Part shown: piece after piece, positions 45,711 through 53,420 of the stretch
Position numbering within the stretch: position 1 is the first letter of the stretch
Layout of the letters: each line of letters starts with the position of its first letter
Assembly (NCBI GenBank): GCA_905213895.1
Contig: CAJMKE010000013.1
Location: 1 to 64,000 of the forward strand
Length of the DNA: 64,000 nt
Reading direction: 5' to 3'
Source: an uncultured Alistipes sp.
Lineage (GTDB): Bacteria > Bacteroidota > Bacteroidia > Bacteroidales > Rikenellaceae
The notes under the pieces: model-generated
Told to the model about the DNA's origin: nothing
What the model saw: only the letters and a program-made list of their open reading frames with translations
Databases searched by the model: none
Position numbers and translations under genes: made by a program

Positions 45711-47717
45711 ATGAGGAAACCGCTTTTATTCATAGTATTCGTTCTTACGACCGCAAGCCTGCGGGCGCAGGACGAACGTGCGGTCGCTTCGCAGGACAGC
45801 ATACCGCAGGACAGACGCGTAGATATAGAGAATGTTGTCGTTACGGGTACCCGCAGCGAAACCGATTTGCGGCATCTGCCGATGACGGTTTCGGTCGTCG
45901 GTCGCGACAAAATCGAGAGCGGCAGACAGCCGTCGCTGCTTCCGTTGCTTACCGAGCAGGTGCCGGGGATGTTCGTAACCTCGCGCGGCGTGATGGGCTA
46001 CGGCGTGTCTGACGGCGCGGCGGGCGGAATCTCGCTGCGCGGATTGAGCGGCGGCACGGGACGGCTTATGGTGCTTATCGACGGTCATCCGCAGTATATG
46101 GGCATGATGGGACACCCGATAGCCGATGCCTGCCAGTCGCTTATGGCAGAACGGGCGGAGGTGCTGCGCGGTCCTGCGTCGGTGCTTTACGGCTCGAACG
46201 CGATGGGCGGGGTAGTGAACATAGTTACGCGACGCATGAAAGAGGACGGCGTGCGCACCGATGTCGATATGGGCTACGGCTCGTACAATACGTTGCAGAC
46301 CGATGTTACGAACCGTGCGCGGGTGAAGGGTTTTACGAGCGTGGTTAGCGCGTCGTACAACCGCACCGACGGGCATCGGCGCAACATGGGTTTCGAGCAG
46401 TACGGCGGCTACGCCAAACTGGGCTACGAATTCTCGAAGGCGTGGAGCATAAGGGCGGACGTGAACGTTACGCATTTCAACGCTTCGCAACCCGGGCAGA
46501 CGACCTCTCCGATGGAGGATGCCGACCAGCACGTAACACGCGGAATGACGTCGTTCGCCGTCGAGAACAGTTACGAAAGGACTTCCGGCGCATTGAGCGT
46601 GTTCTATAACTGGGGTCGCCACAAGATAAACGATGGCTACACCGTCAATCCCGACGACAACAGCAATCCCAAGGAGTATCTGTTCAACTCGCGCGACGAC
46701 ATGATGGGTGTTTCGTGGTATCAGGGCGTCCGCATGTTCAATGGCAACCGGCTGACGGTCGGCGTCGATTATTACCGTTTCGGCGGCAGGGCATGGAACA
46801 GGTATGTCGCGGGCGAACGCGCGGGCGAGAGGGCGGAACTCGCCGACAAGGTGCAGCACGAGATTGCGGGCTACGTCGATTTCCGCCAGCATATCGGCAG
46901 CCGCGTTACGATAGATGCGGGAGTGCGCTACGACCGCCATTCGCACGTCGGCGGCGAGTGGATTCCGCAGGCGGGAGTGTCGCTTCACCTGCCGTACTCG
47001 CTCGAACTGAAAGTGTCGGCGGCGAAAGGCTTCCGGTATCCGACGATTCGCGAAATGTATATGTTCCCGCCGCAGAATCCCGATTTGAAGCCGGAGCGGA
47101 TGTGGAACTACGAAATCGCGCTCTCGCAGCGGCTGCTCGACGGTCGGCTGTCGTGGGGTGTGAACCTGTTCTATATCGACGGCGAGAACCTGATATTCGC
47201 CGTACCGCGCGAGGGTGCGACGCCGCTCAACATGAACAGCGGCAAAATCGACAATACGGGCGTCGAGGTGCAGACGGCTTACAGAATCGACGCTTCGTGG
47301 TCGGTCGATGCGAATTACAGTTTTCTGCACATGGAGAACCCCGTGCTTGCCGCTCCCGAACACAAACTCTATGTCGGTGCGTCGTTCGTCAAGGGACGCT
47401 GGTCGGTGGCTACGGGCATTCAGTATATCGCGGGGCTGTATACGTCCGTCGTAACCAACGGACGCGGGACGGAGAAGACCGAGGATTTCGTGCTGTGGAA
47501 CGTGCGCGGAGAGTTCCGTGCGGCGAAATGGCTCGACATATGGGTGCGCGGCGACAATCTTCTGGCGCAGCGTTACGAAATCAACGCCGGTTATCCGATG
47601 CCGAGAGCGACGGTGATGGGAGGACTGAAATTCAACCTTTTCGTTAAGCCGAGTGCAGAGCCGAACTCGTTCGGGCTATGCCGAGGCGGAAAAAGGTGCA
47701 AGCAATTGAACTTTTGA
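45711..47717 (+). CDS. TonB-dependent outer membrane receptor, copy 2, with C-terminal extension
   Basis: A 668-residue receptor with signal peptide (MRKPLLFIVFVLTTASLRAQ), plug segment AEVLRGPASVLYGSNAMGG and barrel close to copy 1 (shared IDGHPQYMG, MGHPIADACQ, NRTDGHRRNMGFEQYGGY). The barrel should end at GGLKFNLF, where copy 1 stops, but the frame runs on for 24 residues (VKPSAEPNSFGLCRGGKRC and a short end). This puts the terminal Phe assembly signal inside the chain, although the new last residue is also Phe. Located between DUF1893 and DUF362. Confidence 0.9.
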   Translation: MRKPLLFIVFVLTTASLRAQDERAVASQDSIPQDRRVDIENVVVTGTRSETDLRHLPMTVSVVGRDKIESGRQPSLLPLLTEQVPGMFVTSRGVMGYGVSDGAAGGISLRGLSGGTGRLMVLIDGHPQYMGMMGHPIADACQSLMAERAEVLRGPASVLYGSNAMGGVVNIVTRRMKEDGVRTDVDMGYGSYNTLQTDVTNRARVKGFTSVVSASYNRTDGHRRNMGFEQYGGYAKLGYEFSKAWSIRADVNVTHFNASQPGQTTSPMEDADQHVTRGMTSFAVENSYERTSGALSVFYNWGRHKINDGYTVNPDDNSNPKEYLFNSRDDMMGVSWYQGVRMFNGNRLTVGVDYYRFGGRAWNRYVAGERAGERAELADKVQHEIAGYVDFRQHIGSRVTIDAGVRYDRHSHVGGEWIPQAGVSLHLPYSLELKVSAAKGFRYPTIREMYMFPPQNPDLKPERMWNYEIALSQRLLDGRLSWGVNLFYIDGENLIFAVPREGATPLNMNSGKIDNTGVEVQTAYRIDASWSVDANYSFLHMENPVLAAPEHKLYVGASFVKGRWSVATGIQYIAGLYTSVVTNGRGTEKTEDFVLWNVRGEFRAAKWLDIWVRGDNLLAQRYEINAGYPMPRATVMGGLKFNLFVKPSAEPNSFGLCRGGKRCKQLNF

Positions 47718-47731
47718 TATAACAAACGATT

Positions 47732-48697
47732 ATGAAACCTTTAATATTTTTAACGATTATGTCAGCATTGATGGTATCGGGATGCAGCGGCGCGGCGAAA
47801 AAGACGTCCGACGGCGCATCGAAACCGAAGGTCTACATGTACAAGGAGATTTCGTCCGAAAATCTCCTGAAAATCTACGACATGCTCGGTCGTAAGGCGG
47901 AGGGCAGGGTAGCCGTCAAACTTTCGACCGGCGAGCCGGGCAACAACAACTATCTGAATCCCGACCTGATAAAGGATTTGGTGCATAAGGTGAACGGAAC
48001 GATTATCGAGTGCAACACCGCTTACGGTGGCGGTCGCGCCGATACCGAAAGCCACTTGAAGGCAGCAGCCGACCACGGATTTACGGCTATCGCCAAAGTC
48101 GATATCATGGATGCCGACGGCGAAGTGTCGCTGCCGGTGGCTGGCGGAAAACACCTGAAAGAGGATTTCGTCGGCAAGAACTATCCCGACTACGATTTCA
48201 CGGTCGTGCTGTCCCATTTCAAGGGACATCCTATGGGAGGTTTCGGCGGTGCGATAAAGAATATCTCAATCGGTATCGCTTCGTCGGCGGGCAAGGCATG
48301 GATACACTCGGCGGGCAAGACCAAAAGCCAGACCGAGGTGTGGAAAAACCTGCCGCCGCAGGATGATTTCCTCGAATCGATGACCGAGGCGGCGAAGGCG
48401 ATAATCGACCATTGCGGCGACAAGATTCTGTATATCAGCGTTGCCAACAACCTCTCCGTCGATTGCGACTGCGTGGCGAAGCCCGAAGACCCGAAGATGG
48501 GCGACATCGGCATCCTCGCGTCGCTCGACCCCGTGGCACTCGACAAGGCGTGCGTCGATATGGTGCGTGCATCGGAAGACCACGGCAAGATTCACCTTAT
48601 CGAGCGCATCGATTCGCGCAACGGCATGCACACTCTCGACTATGCCGAGCAGTTGGGCATGGGAAGCCAGGATTACGAACTTGTTGTATTGGATTAA
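47732..48697 (+). CDS. DUF362 lipoprotein
   Basis: A 321-residue protein with a lipoprotein signal (MKPLIFLTIMSALMVSGC, lipidation at Cys18). DUF362 segments are VAVKLSTGEPGNNNYLNPD, IIECNTAYGGGRADTES, VVLSHFKGHPMGGFGGAIKN and LASLDPVALDKACVDMV. DUF362 domains are often joined to 4Fe-4S ferredoxins in anaerobes; this copy has no complete cluster motif, only the nearby CDCVAKPEDP segment. Function is unknown. It lies 14 bases after TonB receptor copy 2 and 13 before ECF-type copy 2. Confidence 0.82.
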   Translation: MKPLIFLTIMSALMVSGCSGAAKKTSDGASKPKVYMYKEISSENLLKIYDMLGRKAEGRVAVKLSTGEPGNNNYLNPDLIKDLVHKVNGTIIECNTAYGGGRADTESHLKAAADHGFTAIAKVDIMDADGEVSLPVAGGKHLKEDFVGKNYPDYDFTVVLSHFKGHPMGGFGGAIKNISIGIASSAGKAWIHSAGKTKSQTEVWKNLPPQDDFLESMTEAAKAIIDHCGDKILYISVANNLSVDCDCVAKPEDPKMGDIGILASLDPVALDKACVDMVRASEDHGKIHLIERIDSRNGMHTLDYAEQLGMGSQDYELVVLD

Positions 48698-48710
48698 AAA
48701 ACTATAAATT

Positions 48711-49223
48711 ATGCAAACTCCATCAGTAAAACTCTATTCGTTCGGTTACGGCGAAGCGCGCACCTATATGGTCGCGGCACTCTTTGTTCTCGGCAATATC
48801 GCACTGCCTCAACTTTGCCACCTCGTGCCGCAGGGCGGTTTGACGTGGCTGCCGATTTACTTCTTTACGCTCGTCGGCGCATACAAGTACGGCTGGCGCG
48901 TCGGTCTGCTCACGGCGGTTCTGTCGCCGCTCGTGAATTGCGCGGCATTCGGTATGCCTGCCGTGGCTTCGCTGCCTGCGATACTGCTCAAATCGGCGGT
49001 GCTTGCCGGTGCGGCGGGATATGCGGCGTATCGCTTCAAGCGGGTTTCGTTAGCCGTTATGGTCGGCGTGGTGCTGTTCTATCAAGCGGTCGGAACGATA
49101 GGCGAGTGGATTATGGTCGGCGATTTGTTCGACGCGTTGCAGGATTTCCGTATCGGAATCCCGGGAATGCTGTTGCAGATTTTCGGCGGATGGGCGATTA
49201 TCCGTTTCGTGTTGAAGCGGTAG
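48711..49223 (+). CDS. ECF transporter S-component-like membrane protein, copy 2
   Basis: A 170-residue paralogue of 38403-38915 with the same conserved VLGNIALPQLCHL, PIYFFTL, GAYKYGWRVGLLTA and LQDFRIGIPGMLLQIFGGWA. Differences cluster in the middle helices (residues about 90-135). Because each copy is beside its own TonB receptor, each pair may handle a related but different ligand. It is the last gene of the right arm. Confidence 0.7.
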   Translation: MQTPSVKLYSFGYGEARTYMVAALFVLGNIALPQLCHLVPQGGLTWLPIYFFTLVGAYKYGWRVGLLTAVLSPLVNCAAFGMPAVASLPAILLKSAVLAGAAGYAAYRFKRVSLAVMVGVVLFYQAVGTIGEWIMVGDLFDALQDFRIGIPGMLLQIFGGWAIIRFVLKR

Positions 49224-49249
49224 TATCGCTCCTATGTTTAGTTTAATGA

Positions 49250-49277
49250 AACGGGTCGCCCGAAAAGGCGACCCGTT
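49250..49277. terminator. Bidirectional hairpin terminator
   Basis: An 11-base-pair stem AACGGGTCGCC-type (49250-49260) with 49267-49277, loop CGAAAA, between convergent genes. Confidence 0.85.
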
Positions 49278-49280
49278 GCC

Positions 49281-49298
49281 GTTAAGGACTTTAAAGTC
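49281..49298. repeat. Period-9 array, family I (2 clear units)
   Basis: GTTAAGGAC and TTTAAAGTC, ending four bases from the stop codon of the HTH gene. Shortest member of the family in the window. Confidence 0.75.
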
Positions 49299-49302
49299 AT
49301 TC

Positions 49303-49503
49303 TTATTCTCCTTCTTCGAGCGAGAATACCGATTCGACGGTCTTGCCGAAGAAACGGGCTATTTTGAGTGCCAGCACCGTAGACGGAATGAACCGTCCAC
49401 CCTCGATTGCGTTTATCGTCTGGCGGCTGACACCTACCGATTCCGCCAGTTGCTGCTGGGTTACGCGCATTTCGGCGCGCGATACGCGAATGCTATTCTT
49501 CAT
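49303..49503 (-). CDS. Small XRE-type helix-turn-helix regulator
   Basis: A 66-residue regulator. The HTH is visible as TQQQLAESVGVSRQTINAIE (residues about 15-34), followed by LALKIARFFGKTVESVF. It resembles the YgzD-type single-domain regulators found next to small membrane proteins. Its start overlaps the end of the membrane protein gene by 11 bases, so both are one transcript. The perfect inverted repeat at 49985-50008 upstream is a likely binding site. Confidence 0.9.
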   Translation of the reverse strand: MKNSIRVSRAEMRVTQQQLAESVGVSRQTINAIEGGRFIPSTVLALKIARFFGKTVESVFSLEEGE

Positions 49504-49936
49504 CGGAATTGCTTTTTTTGAGCCGCCATATCTTTATGCGGAATACGGCAAGGAATACCAGCGGGATTGCGAACATATTGTACATCATTACATTGATGTA
49601 AAACAGTCCGTTTACCAGAATCGTACTTGCAATGAGCAGCGCGCAACTTATGTAGAACGCAACGAGCAGCGAATCGCGTCTGACGGACGAAATCATCTCA
49701 TCCTCTACCGGTTCTTTTGCGCACGTAACGAATATCGCTCCGAGAATTATGCCGATTATCGCGGCGTCGTTGATTATTATCTCTGCAACCGCTCCGTTAA
49801 TATTCAGTATACGTGCGTAATCGGATGCCGTTATCGACGATAGTAGAATTGCCGCGCCTATTGCGATTGACGGCAGCAACATGCACCAGCCTATCTTAGC
49901 GAAGGCGTGAGGCAATAAAAGATTTGTGCTTTTCAT
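49493..49936 (-). CDS. Small membrane protein partnered with an HTH regulator
   Basis: A 147-residue protein with four hydrophobic segments (about 10-30, 50-68, 85-105 and 115-135), two short loops and a basic C-terminal tail (FRIKIWRLKKSNSDEE). Arrangement and size recall DUF2178-type proteins found beside YgzD-like regulators. I start at ATG 49936 (MKSTNLLLPHAFAKIG), as earlier in-frame codons lie in the promoter palindromes. No enzymatic motif is visible. Confidence 0.7.
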   Translation of the reverse strand: MKSTNLLLPHAFAKIGWCMLLPSIAIGAAILLSSITASDYARILNINGAVAEIIINDAAIIGIILGAIFVTCAKEPVEDEMISSVRRDSLLVAFYISCALLIASTILVNGLFYINVMMYNMFAIPLVFLAVFRIKIWRLKKSNSDEE

Positions 49937-49984
49937 AATGTCTTTGTTTGAAAGGTTTATACGTAAATTGTACAATTACGATGC

Positions 49985-50008
49985 AAATGTAAATTATATT
50001 TTACATTT
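49985..50008. promoter_or_regulatory. Probable operator for the HTH/membrane-protein pair
   Basis: AAATGTAAA and TTTACATTT form a perfect 9-base inverted repeat with a 6-base spacer (49985-50008). A second perfect palindrome AATTGTACAATT is at 49966-49977. Both are just upstream of the pair. Confidence 0.55.
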
Positions 50009-50037
50009 TAGCAAGTAAACACGACATTATTTTTGCC

Positions 50038-50091
50038 GGTAAAGTCCTTAAAGTCTTTAAAGACTTTAAAGTCGTTAAGGTCTTTGGGAAC
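50038..50091. repeat. Period-9 array, family I (6 units)
   Basis: GGTAAAGTC, CTTAAAGTC, TTTAAAGAC, TTTAAAGTC, GTTAAGGTC, TTTGGGAAC, five bases from the stop codon of the FAD oxidoreductase gene. Confidence 0.9.
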
Positions 50092-50096
50092 GGTGG

Positions 50097-51686
50097 TTAT
50101 CCTCTTTGAGCCTGTCTTCTCTTGAAGAATTCGGTTACCGCTTCGGCGATTCGTTCGCCGTCCAGTGCTGCCGAGATTATGCCGCCGGCGTATCCTGCAC
50201 CCTCGCCCGACGGGAAAAGTCCTTCGACCTCGGGGTGCATCAGCGTTTGTGCATCGCGGGGGATGCGGACAGGTGTCGAGGTGCGCGATTCGACGCCGAC
50301 TACTATCGCTTCGTCAGTCAGATAGCCGTGCATGCGCTTGTCGAATACGCGGATTGCTTCGCGCAGGCGCGACGACATGAATTGTGGCATCCATTCGTCG
50401 AGCCGCGAGCATACCAACCCCGGGACGTATGACGATTTGGGCAGCGACGACGAACCGCGCCCCGCGACGAAGTCCGCAACGCGCTGCGCCGGTGCGGTCT
50501 GGTTTTCGCCGCCGTTCTCTCGGGCTGCTCGTTCGAGTTCGCGCTGGAACTGCAATCCTGCGAGTTCGCCGTATTTCGGTCGCAGATGCTCGAAATCGGA
50601 CAGCCGTATCTCCGTTACGAAACCCGAATTGGCGAACGGCGAGTTGCGCCGGCTCGGCGACATTCCGTTCACGACCGATTCCGACGCATCTGTCATCGCC
50701 GGAACGATGAATCCCCCCGGACACATGCAGAACGAGTAGACGCCGCGTCCGCCTATCTGCGCGACGAGCGAGTAGGATGCCGCCGGCAGATACTCCATCT
50801 GCTCCGACGAGTGGTACTGTATGCGGTCGATAAGCGATTGCGGATGTTCGATGCGGACGCCCATTGCGAACGGCTTCGCTTCGAGCCTTACGCCGCCTGC
50901 GTCGAGCATCTCGTAAATGTCGCGGGCAGAGTGTCCCGTAGCGACGATTACGGTGTCGGTATCGACATTCGCGCCGTCGGCTTCGATGCCTGCGACGCGA
51001 CCGTTGCGAATCTTTATCGCCGTAACCCGTTTGCCGAAATGAATCTCGCCGCCCGACGCGATGATTTGCCGTCGGATGTCGGCTATTATTCGCGGCAGCC
51101 TGTCCGAACCGATGTGCGGATGCGCTTCGTATAATATCTCCGGCGATGCGCCGTGGAATACGAGCCGCTGCAATGCGCGGTTGTAGTCGCCGCGCTTCTT
51201 GCTGCGGGTGAACAGTTTGCCGTCGGAGAACGTGCCTGCGCCGCCCTCGCCGAACGCATAGTTCGAATCGGGGTCGATGCCTTGGTTGCGCTGTATGCGG
51301 GCGATGTCCTTTCCGCGCTCCACGACCTCTTTGCCGCGCTCGAAGATTATCGGTTTCACGCCCGATTCGATAAGCCGCAATGCCGCGAAAAGTCCTGCCG
51401 GTCCAGCACCGATGATGACCGCTTCGCGCTTTCCGTCGACCGACGGATAGTCGAACCGGAGCGGTGCCGGCTGCGGTTCGTCGTCGATGAACGCTTCGAG
51501 CGACAGGTTTACTTTGAGTGCGCCTCGACGGGCGTCGACCGAACGTTTGACGATTCGCAGAAGTGCTATATCCTGTTCGCGCACATGTAGTTCGCGAGCC
51601 GCTTGCGAGGTGTAGTATTTCGCATCGGCAGCCTGCTTGGGCGAGAGCGTGAGATTTATTATACGGGACATCGTATGAGTTTTCAT
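50097..51686 (-). CDS. FAD-dependent oxidoreductase (uncharacterised dehydrogenase family)
   Basis: A 529-residue flavoprotein. After an amino-terminal domain of about 85 residues the dinucleotide-binding fold begins (AVIIGAGPAGLFAALRL), with DSNYAFGEGGAGTFSDGKL and TRSKKRGDY typical of this family and VIVATGHSARDIYEML before the last section. The C-terminal SGEGAGYAGGIISAALDG is the second FAD contact. The family is widespread in gut Bacteroidetes and its substrate is unknown. The start may instead be ATG 51671 (MSRIINLTLSPKQA), five codons later. Confidence 0.85.
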   Translation of the reverse strand: MKTHTMSRIINLTLSPKQAADAKYYTSQAARELHVREQDIALLRIVKRSVDARRGALKVNLSLEAFIDDEPQPAPLRFDYPSVDGKREAVIIGAGPAGLFAALRLIESGVKPIIFERGKEVVERGKDIARIQRNQGIDPDSNYAFGEGGAGTFSDGKLFTRSKKRGDYNRALQRLVFHGASPEILYEAHPHIGSDRLPRIIADIRRQIIASGGEIHFGKRVTAIKIRNGRVAGIEADGANVDTDTVIVATGHSARDIYEMLDAGGVRLEAKPFAMGVRIEHPQSLIDRIQYHSSEQMEYLPAASYSLVAQIGGRGVYSFCMCPGGFIVPAMTDASESVVNGMSPSRRNSPFANSGFVTEIRLSDFEHLRPKYGELAGLQFQRELERAARENGGENQTAPAQRVADFVAGRGSSSLPKSSYVPGLVCSRLDEWMPQFMSSRLREAIRVFDKRMHGYLTDEAIVVGVESRTSTPVRIPRDAQTLMHPEVEGLFPSGEGAGYAGGIISAALDGERIAEAVTEFFKRRQAQRG

Positions 51687-51806
51687 GGTCGCCGAACCGT
51701 ATGACTGCGCGTGTTTCCGATGCTTCGGACGGCGCGCCGTACGGCTTGCGACAATCGTTTAACGGCTGCAAATTTACTGATTTTCCGCAAACCGCCGACA
51801 TGCAGG

Positions 51807-51836
51807 TTGCTATTTATAAAATTTTGGTTACCTTTG
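51807..51836 (+). promoter_or_regulatory. Promoter of tRNA-Leu
   Basis: TTG at 51807-51809, a 19-base spacer, then TACCTTTG at 51829-51836, the full Bacteroidetes consensus. The mature tRNA begins 14 bases after the -7 box. Confidence 0.8.
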
Positions 51837-51849
51837 TGCCTGCGACACT

Positions 51850-51931
51850 GCGGATATGGTGTAATTGGTAGCCACGTCAGACTTAGGATCTGATGCCGAG
51901 AGGCGTGGGGGTTCGAGTCCCTTTATCCGCA
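51850..51931 (+). tRNA. tRNA-Leu (anticodon TAG)
   Basis: An 82-base class II tRNA. Acceptor arms GCGGATA (51850-51856) and TATCCGC (51924-51930) pair, followed by discriminator A. The anticodon stem TCAGA / TCTGA holds loop CTTAGGA with anticodon TAG, reading CUA. The long variable arm (TGCCGAGAGGCG) is typical for Leu, and the T arm contains GTTCGAGTCC. CCA is not encoded. Confidence 0.95.
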
Positions 51932-51936
51932 CTTGA

Positions 51937-51963
51937 AAACAGGGGACAAATCGTCCCCTGTTT
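51937..51963 (+). terminator. Hairpin directly after tRNA-Leu
   Basis: AAACAGGGGAC / GTCCCCTGTTT (11 base pairs, loop of 5). Only three T follow, so it is a weak terminator or an element-derived hairpin. Confidence 0.6.
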
Positions 51964-52007
51964 CCGTGCGGATAATCCGCAATTCACATTGACATTCCCT
52001 CCCCATC

Positions 52008-52030
52008 CCCTCCCTTTGTCAAAGGGAGGG
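52008..52030. repeat. Hairpin CCCTCCCTTTG with its complement
   Basis: A 23-base odd palindrome (11-base arms around one T) preceded by a CCCTCCCCAT tract and followed by ACTTT. The arrangement, C-rich lead then GC-rich hairpin then ACTT, resembles the 46-base element at 15521, but the sequence differs. Confidence 0.65.
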
Positions 52031-52126
52031 ACTTTATTTCGCAAACAATGTTCGGTAAGATATTTAACGGGTTGCCGAATTAAGATATATTTATTTCAGC
52101 GGTAATTCGGCTTCGGCTGCGCCGTC

Positions 52127-52145
52127 CGAGTCCCTTTATCCGCAC
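52127..52145 (+). repeat. 19-base duplicate of the tRNA-Leu 3' end (candidate attachment site)
   Basis: CGAGTCCCTTTATCCGCAC is identical to 51914-51932, the end of the tRNA gene plus one base. The two copies are 213 bases apart and a strong terminator follows only the second. This is the arrangement left when DNA inserts into a tRNA 3' end. Confidence 0.75.
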
Positions 52146-52158
52146 GAATTTTACGCGA

Positions 52159-52186
52159 GCGACCGAATATGTTCGGTCGCTTTTTT
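52159..52186 (+). terminator. Strong rho-independent terminator
   Basis: GCGACCGAA / TTCGGTCGC (9 base pairs, loop TATG) followed by TTTTTT. Probably the original terminator of tRNA-Leu, now separated from it by about 230 bases. Confidence 0.85.
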
Positions 52187-52200
52187 CGTTCAAGGAAAGC

Positions 52201-52236
52201 ATTAAAGACTTTAAGGTCATTAAAGTCCTTAATAAT
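52201..52236. repeat. Period-9 array, family I (4 units)
   Basis: ATTAAAGAC, TTTAAGGTC, ATTAAAGTC, CTTAATAAT, four bases from the stop codon of the LacI-family gene. Confidence 0.9.
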
Positions 52237-52240
52237 CCTT

Positions 52241-53266
52241 TTACTGCTCTTTCGGTTGCAGCAGGTTGCGTACGGAGTCGCGGATTACCATCTTGACGGG
52301 CAACTTTATCTGCGCCGCTTTTTGCGAGCGGTTCGAAATCTCCTGCATCAGCACCTTTATCGCCAGCGTACCGATATTGGTTATAGGCTGGCTGATGTGC
52401 GTTACGGGCGGGTCGATGAAGTCGAGTTGTATCGAGTGGTCGAACGAGATTACCGAAATGTCCTGCGGTATACGCAGTTGCGATTCACGTATCGCCTTTA
52501 TCGCACCGAGCAGAATCGTGTTGCTGAGCGCGAAAATCGCCGTAGGCGGATTGGTCGAATTGAGCGCGAGTTTGGTTTCGAGATAACCGTTGTCGATGGA
52601 GAAACTGTTGCCGCAAACGTTGGCGCAGTCGCCGAGACCTGCCGCCTGCATCGTGTCGATAAAGCCTTTCACGCGATGCCGCGTAGGCGAGGTGTGCAGG
52701 TTGCCCTGAATACACAATATATTGCGGTGTCCGTTGTTTATCAGATAGTTCACTGCTTCGCAACTGCCTTCGTAGTTGTCGCTGCATACGTATGGCAGGT
52801 TCGAGTTCTCGTAGTAGCGGTCTATCAGCACGACCGGAGTGGATGCGCTTATCGATTCGAGTCTGGACGGGTCGTTTCCGCACGGAACGGCGATTATGCC
52901 GTCGACTTTGCGCGATACGAGCGACCGTATTCCGTCCTGCTCGTCCGCTTCGTTTTCGGTAGAATCGACTATTATAATGGTGTAACCCATGCGTTTGGCT
53001 TCCGCCGTTACGACCGATGCTATCATAGCGAAATAGGGGTTTTCGATACACGGTATGATAAGACCTATCGTATGGGTGCTTTTCGTGCGCAAACTTTTTG
53101 CGATGATGCTTGGGGTGTATCCGCAGCGGTCTGCCTCCGCCTTGATTATGGCGACGGTTTCGGGGCTTATGCGGTATTTGGCTGCCTGACCGTTCAATGC
53201 CCTCGATATGGTTGATATCGAGAATCCTGTGCGCTGCGAAAGACTTATGAGTGTGCTTTTTTCCAT
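52241..53266 (-). CDS. LacI-family transcriptional regulator of the ribose/nucleoside locus
   Basis: A 341-residue repressor. The HTH and hinge are in SLSQRTGFSISTISRALNG and PETVAIIKAEADRCGYTPS; the sugar-binding domain follows (IGLIIPCIENPYFAMIASVV, GNLHTSPTRHRVKGFID). It is transcribed away from the ribokinase gene, and the spacer holds a palindrome of the LacI type. Its own -7 box TATCTTTG is at 53293-53286. The effector is probably ribose or a ribose phosphate, by context. Confidence 0.92.
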   Translation of the reverse strand: MEKSTLISLSQRTGFSISTISRALNGQAAKYRISPETVAIIKAEADRCGYTPSIIAKSLRTKSTHTIGLIIPCIENPYFAMIASVVTAEAKRMGYTIIIVDSTENEADEQDGIRSLVSRKVDGIIAVPCGNDPSRLESISASTPVVLIDRYYENSNLPYVCSDNYEGSCEAVNYLINNGHRNILCIQGNLHTSPTRHRVKGFIDTMQAAGLGDCANVCGNSFSIDNGYLETKLALNSTNPPTAIFALSNTILLGAIKAIRESQLRIPQDISVISFDHSIQLDFIDPPVTHISQPITNIGTLAIKVLMQEISNRSQKAAQIKLPVKMVIRDSVRNLLQPKEQ

Positions 53267-53324
53267 TTGCGAATCGTTTCTTTGGCAAAGATAATGCTTT
53301 CATGTAAAAAAGTAAAGAAATTCT

Positions 53325-53372
53325 TTGCAGTTAGAAAAAATAGTGATATATTTGCGCAAACGTTTGTGCAAA
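53325..53372 (+). promoter_or_regulatory. Ribokinase operon promoter overlapped by a LacI-type operator
   Basis: TTG (53325-53327), exactly 19 bases, then TATATTTG (53347-53354) gives a full consensus promoter. The operator spans 53351-53372: TTTGCGCAAAC joined to GTTTGTGCAAA, an inverted repeat centred on ACGT with one mismatch. It covers the end of the -7 box and the expected start of transcription, so binding should block transcription. Confidence 0.8.
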
Positions 53373-53420
53373 TGCAGATGTCTTTGAAACGAAAAATAAA
53401 CGGGAAATATTGTGCGCAAA

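Noticed and set aside
51893..52105. Open frame beginning MPRGVGVRVPLSAL
   Set aside because: This is the usual false protein produced by reading through the 3' part of a tRNA gene.
1614..52236. CRISPR array
   Set aside because: The repeats are 9 bases without unique spacers and no cas gene is present.
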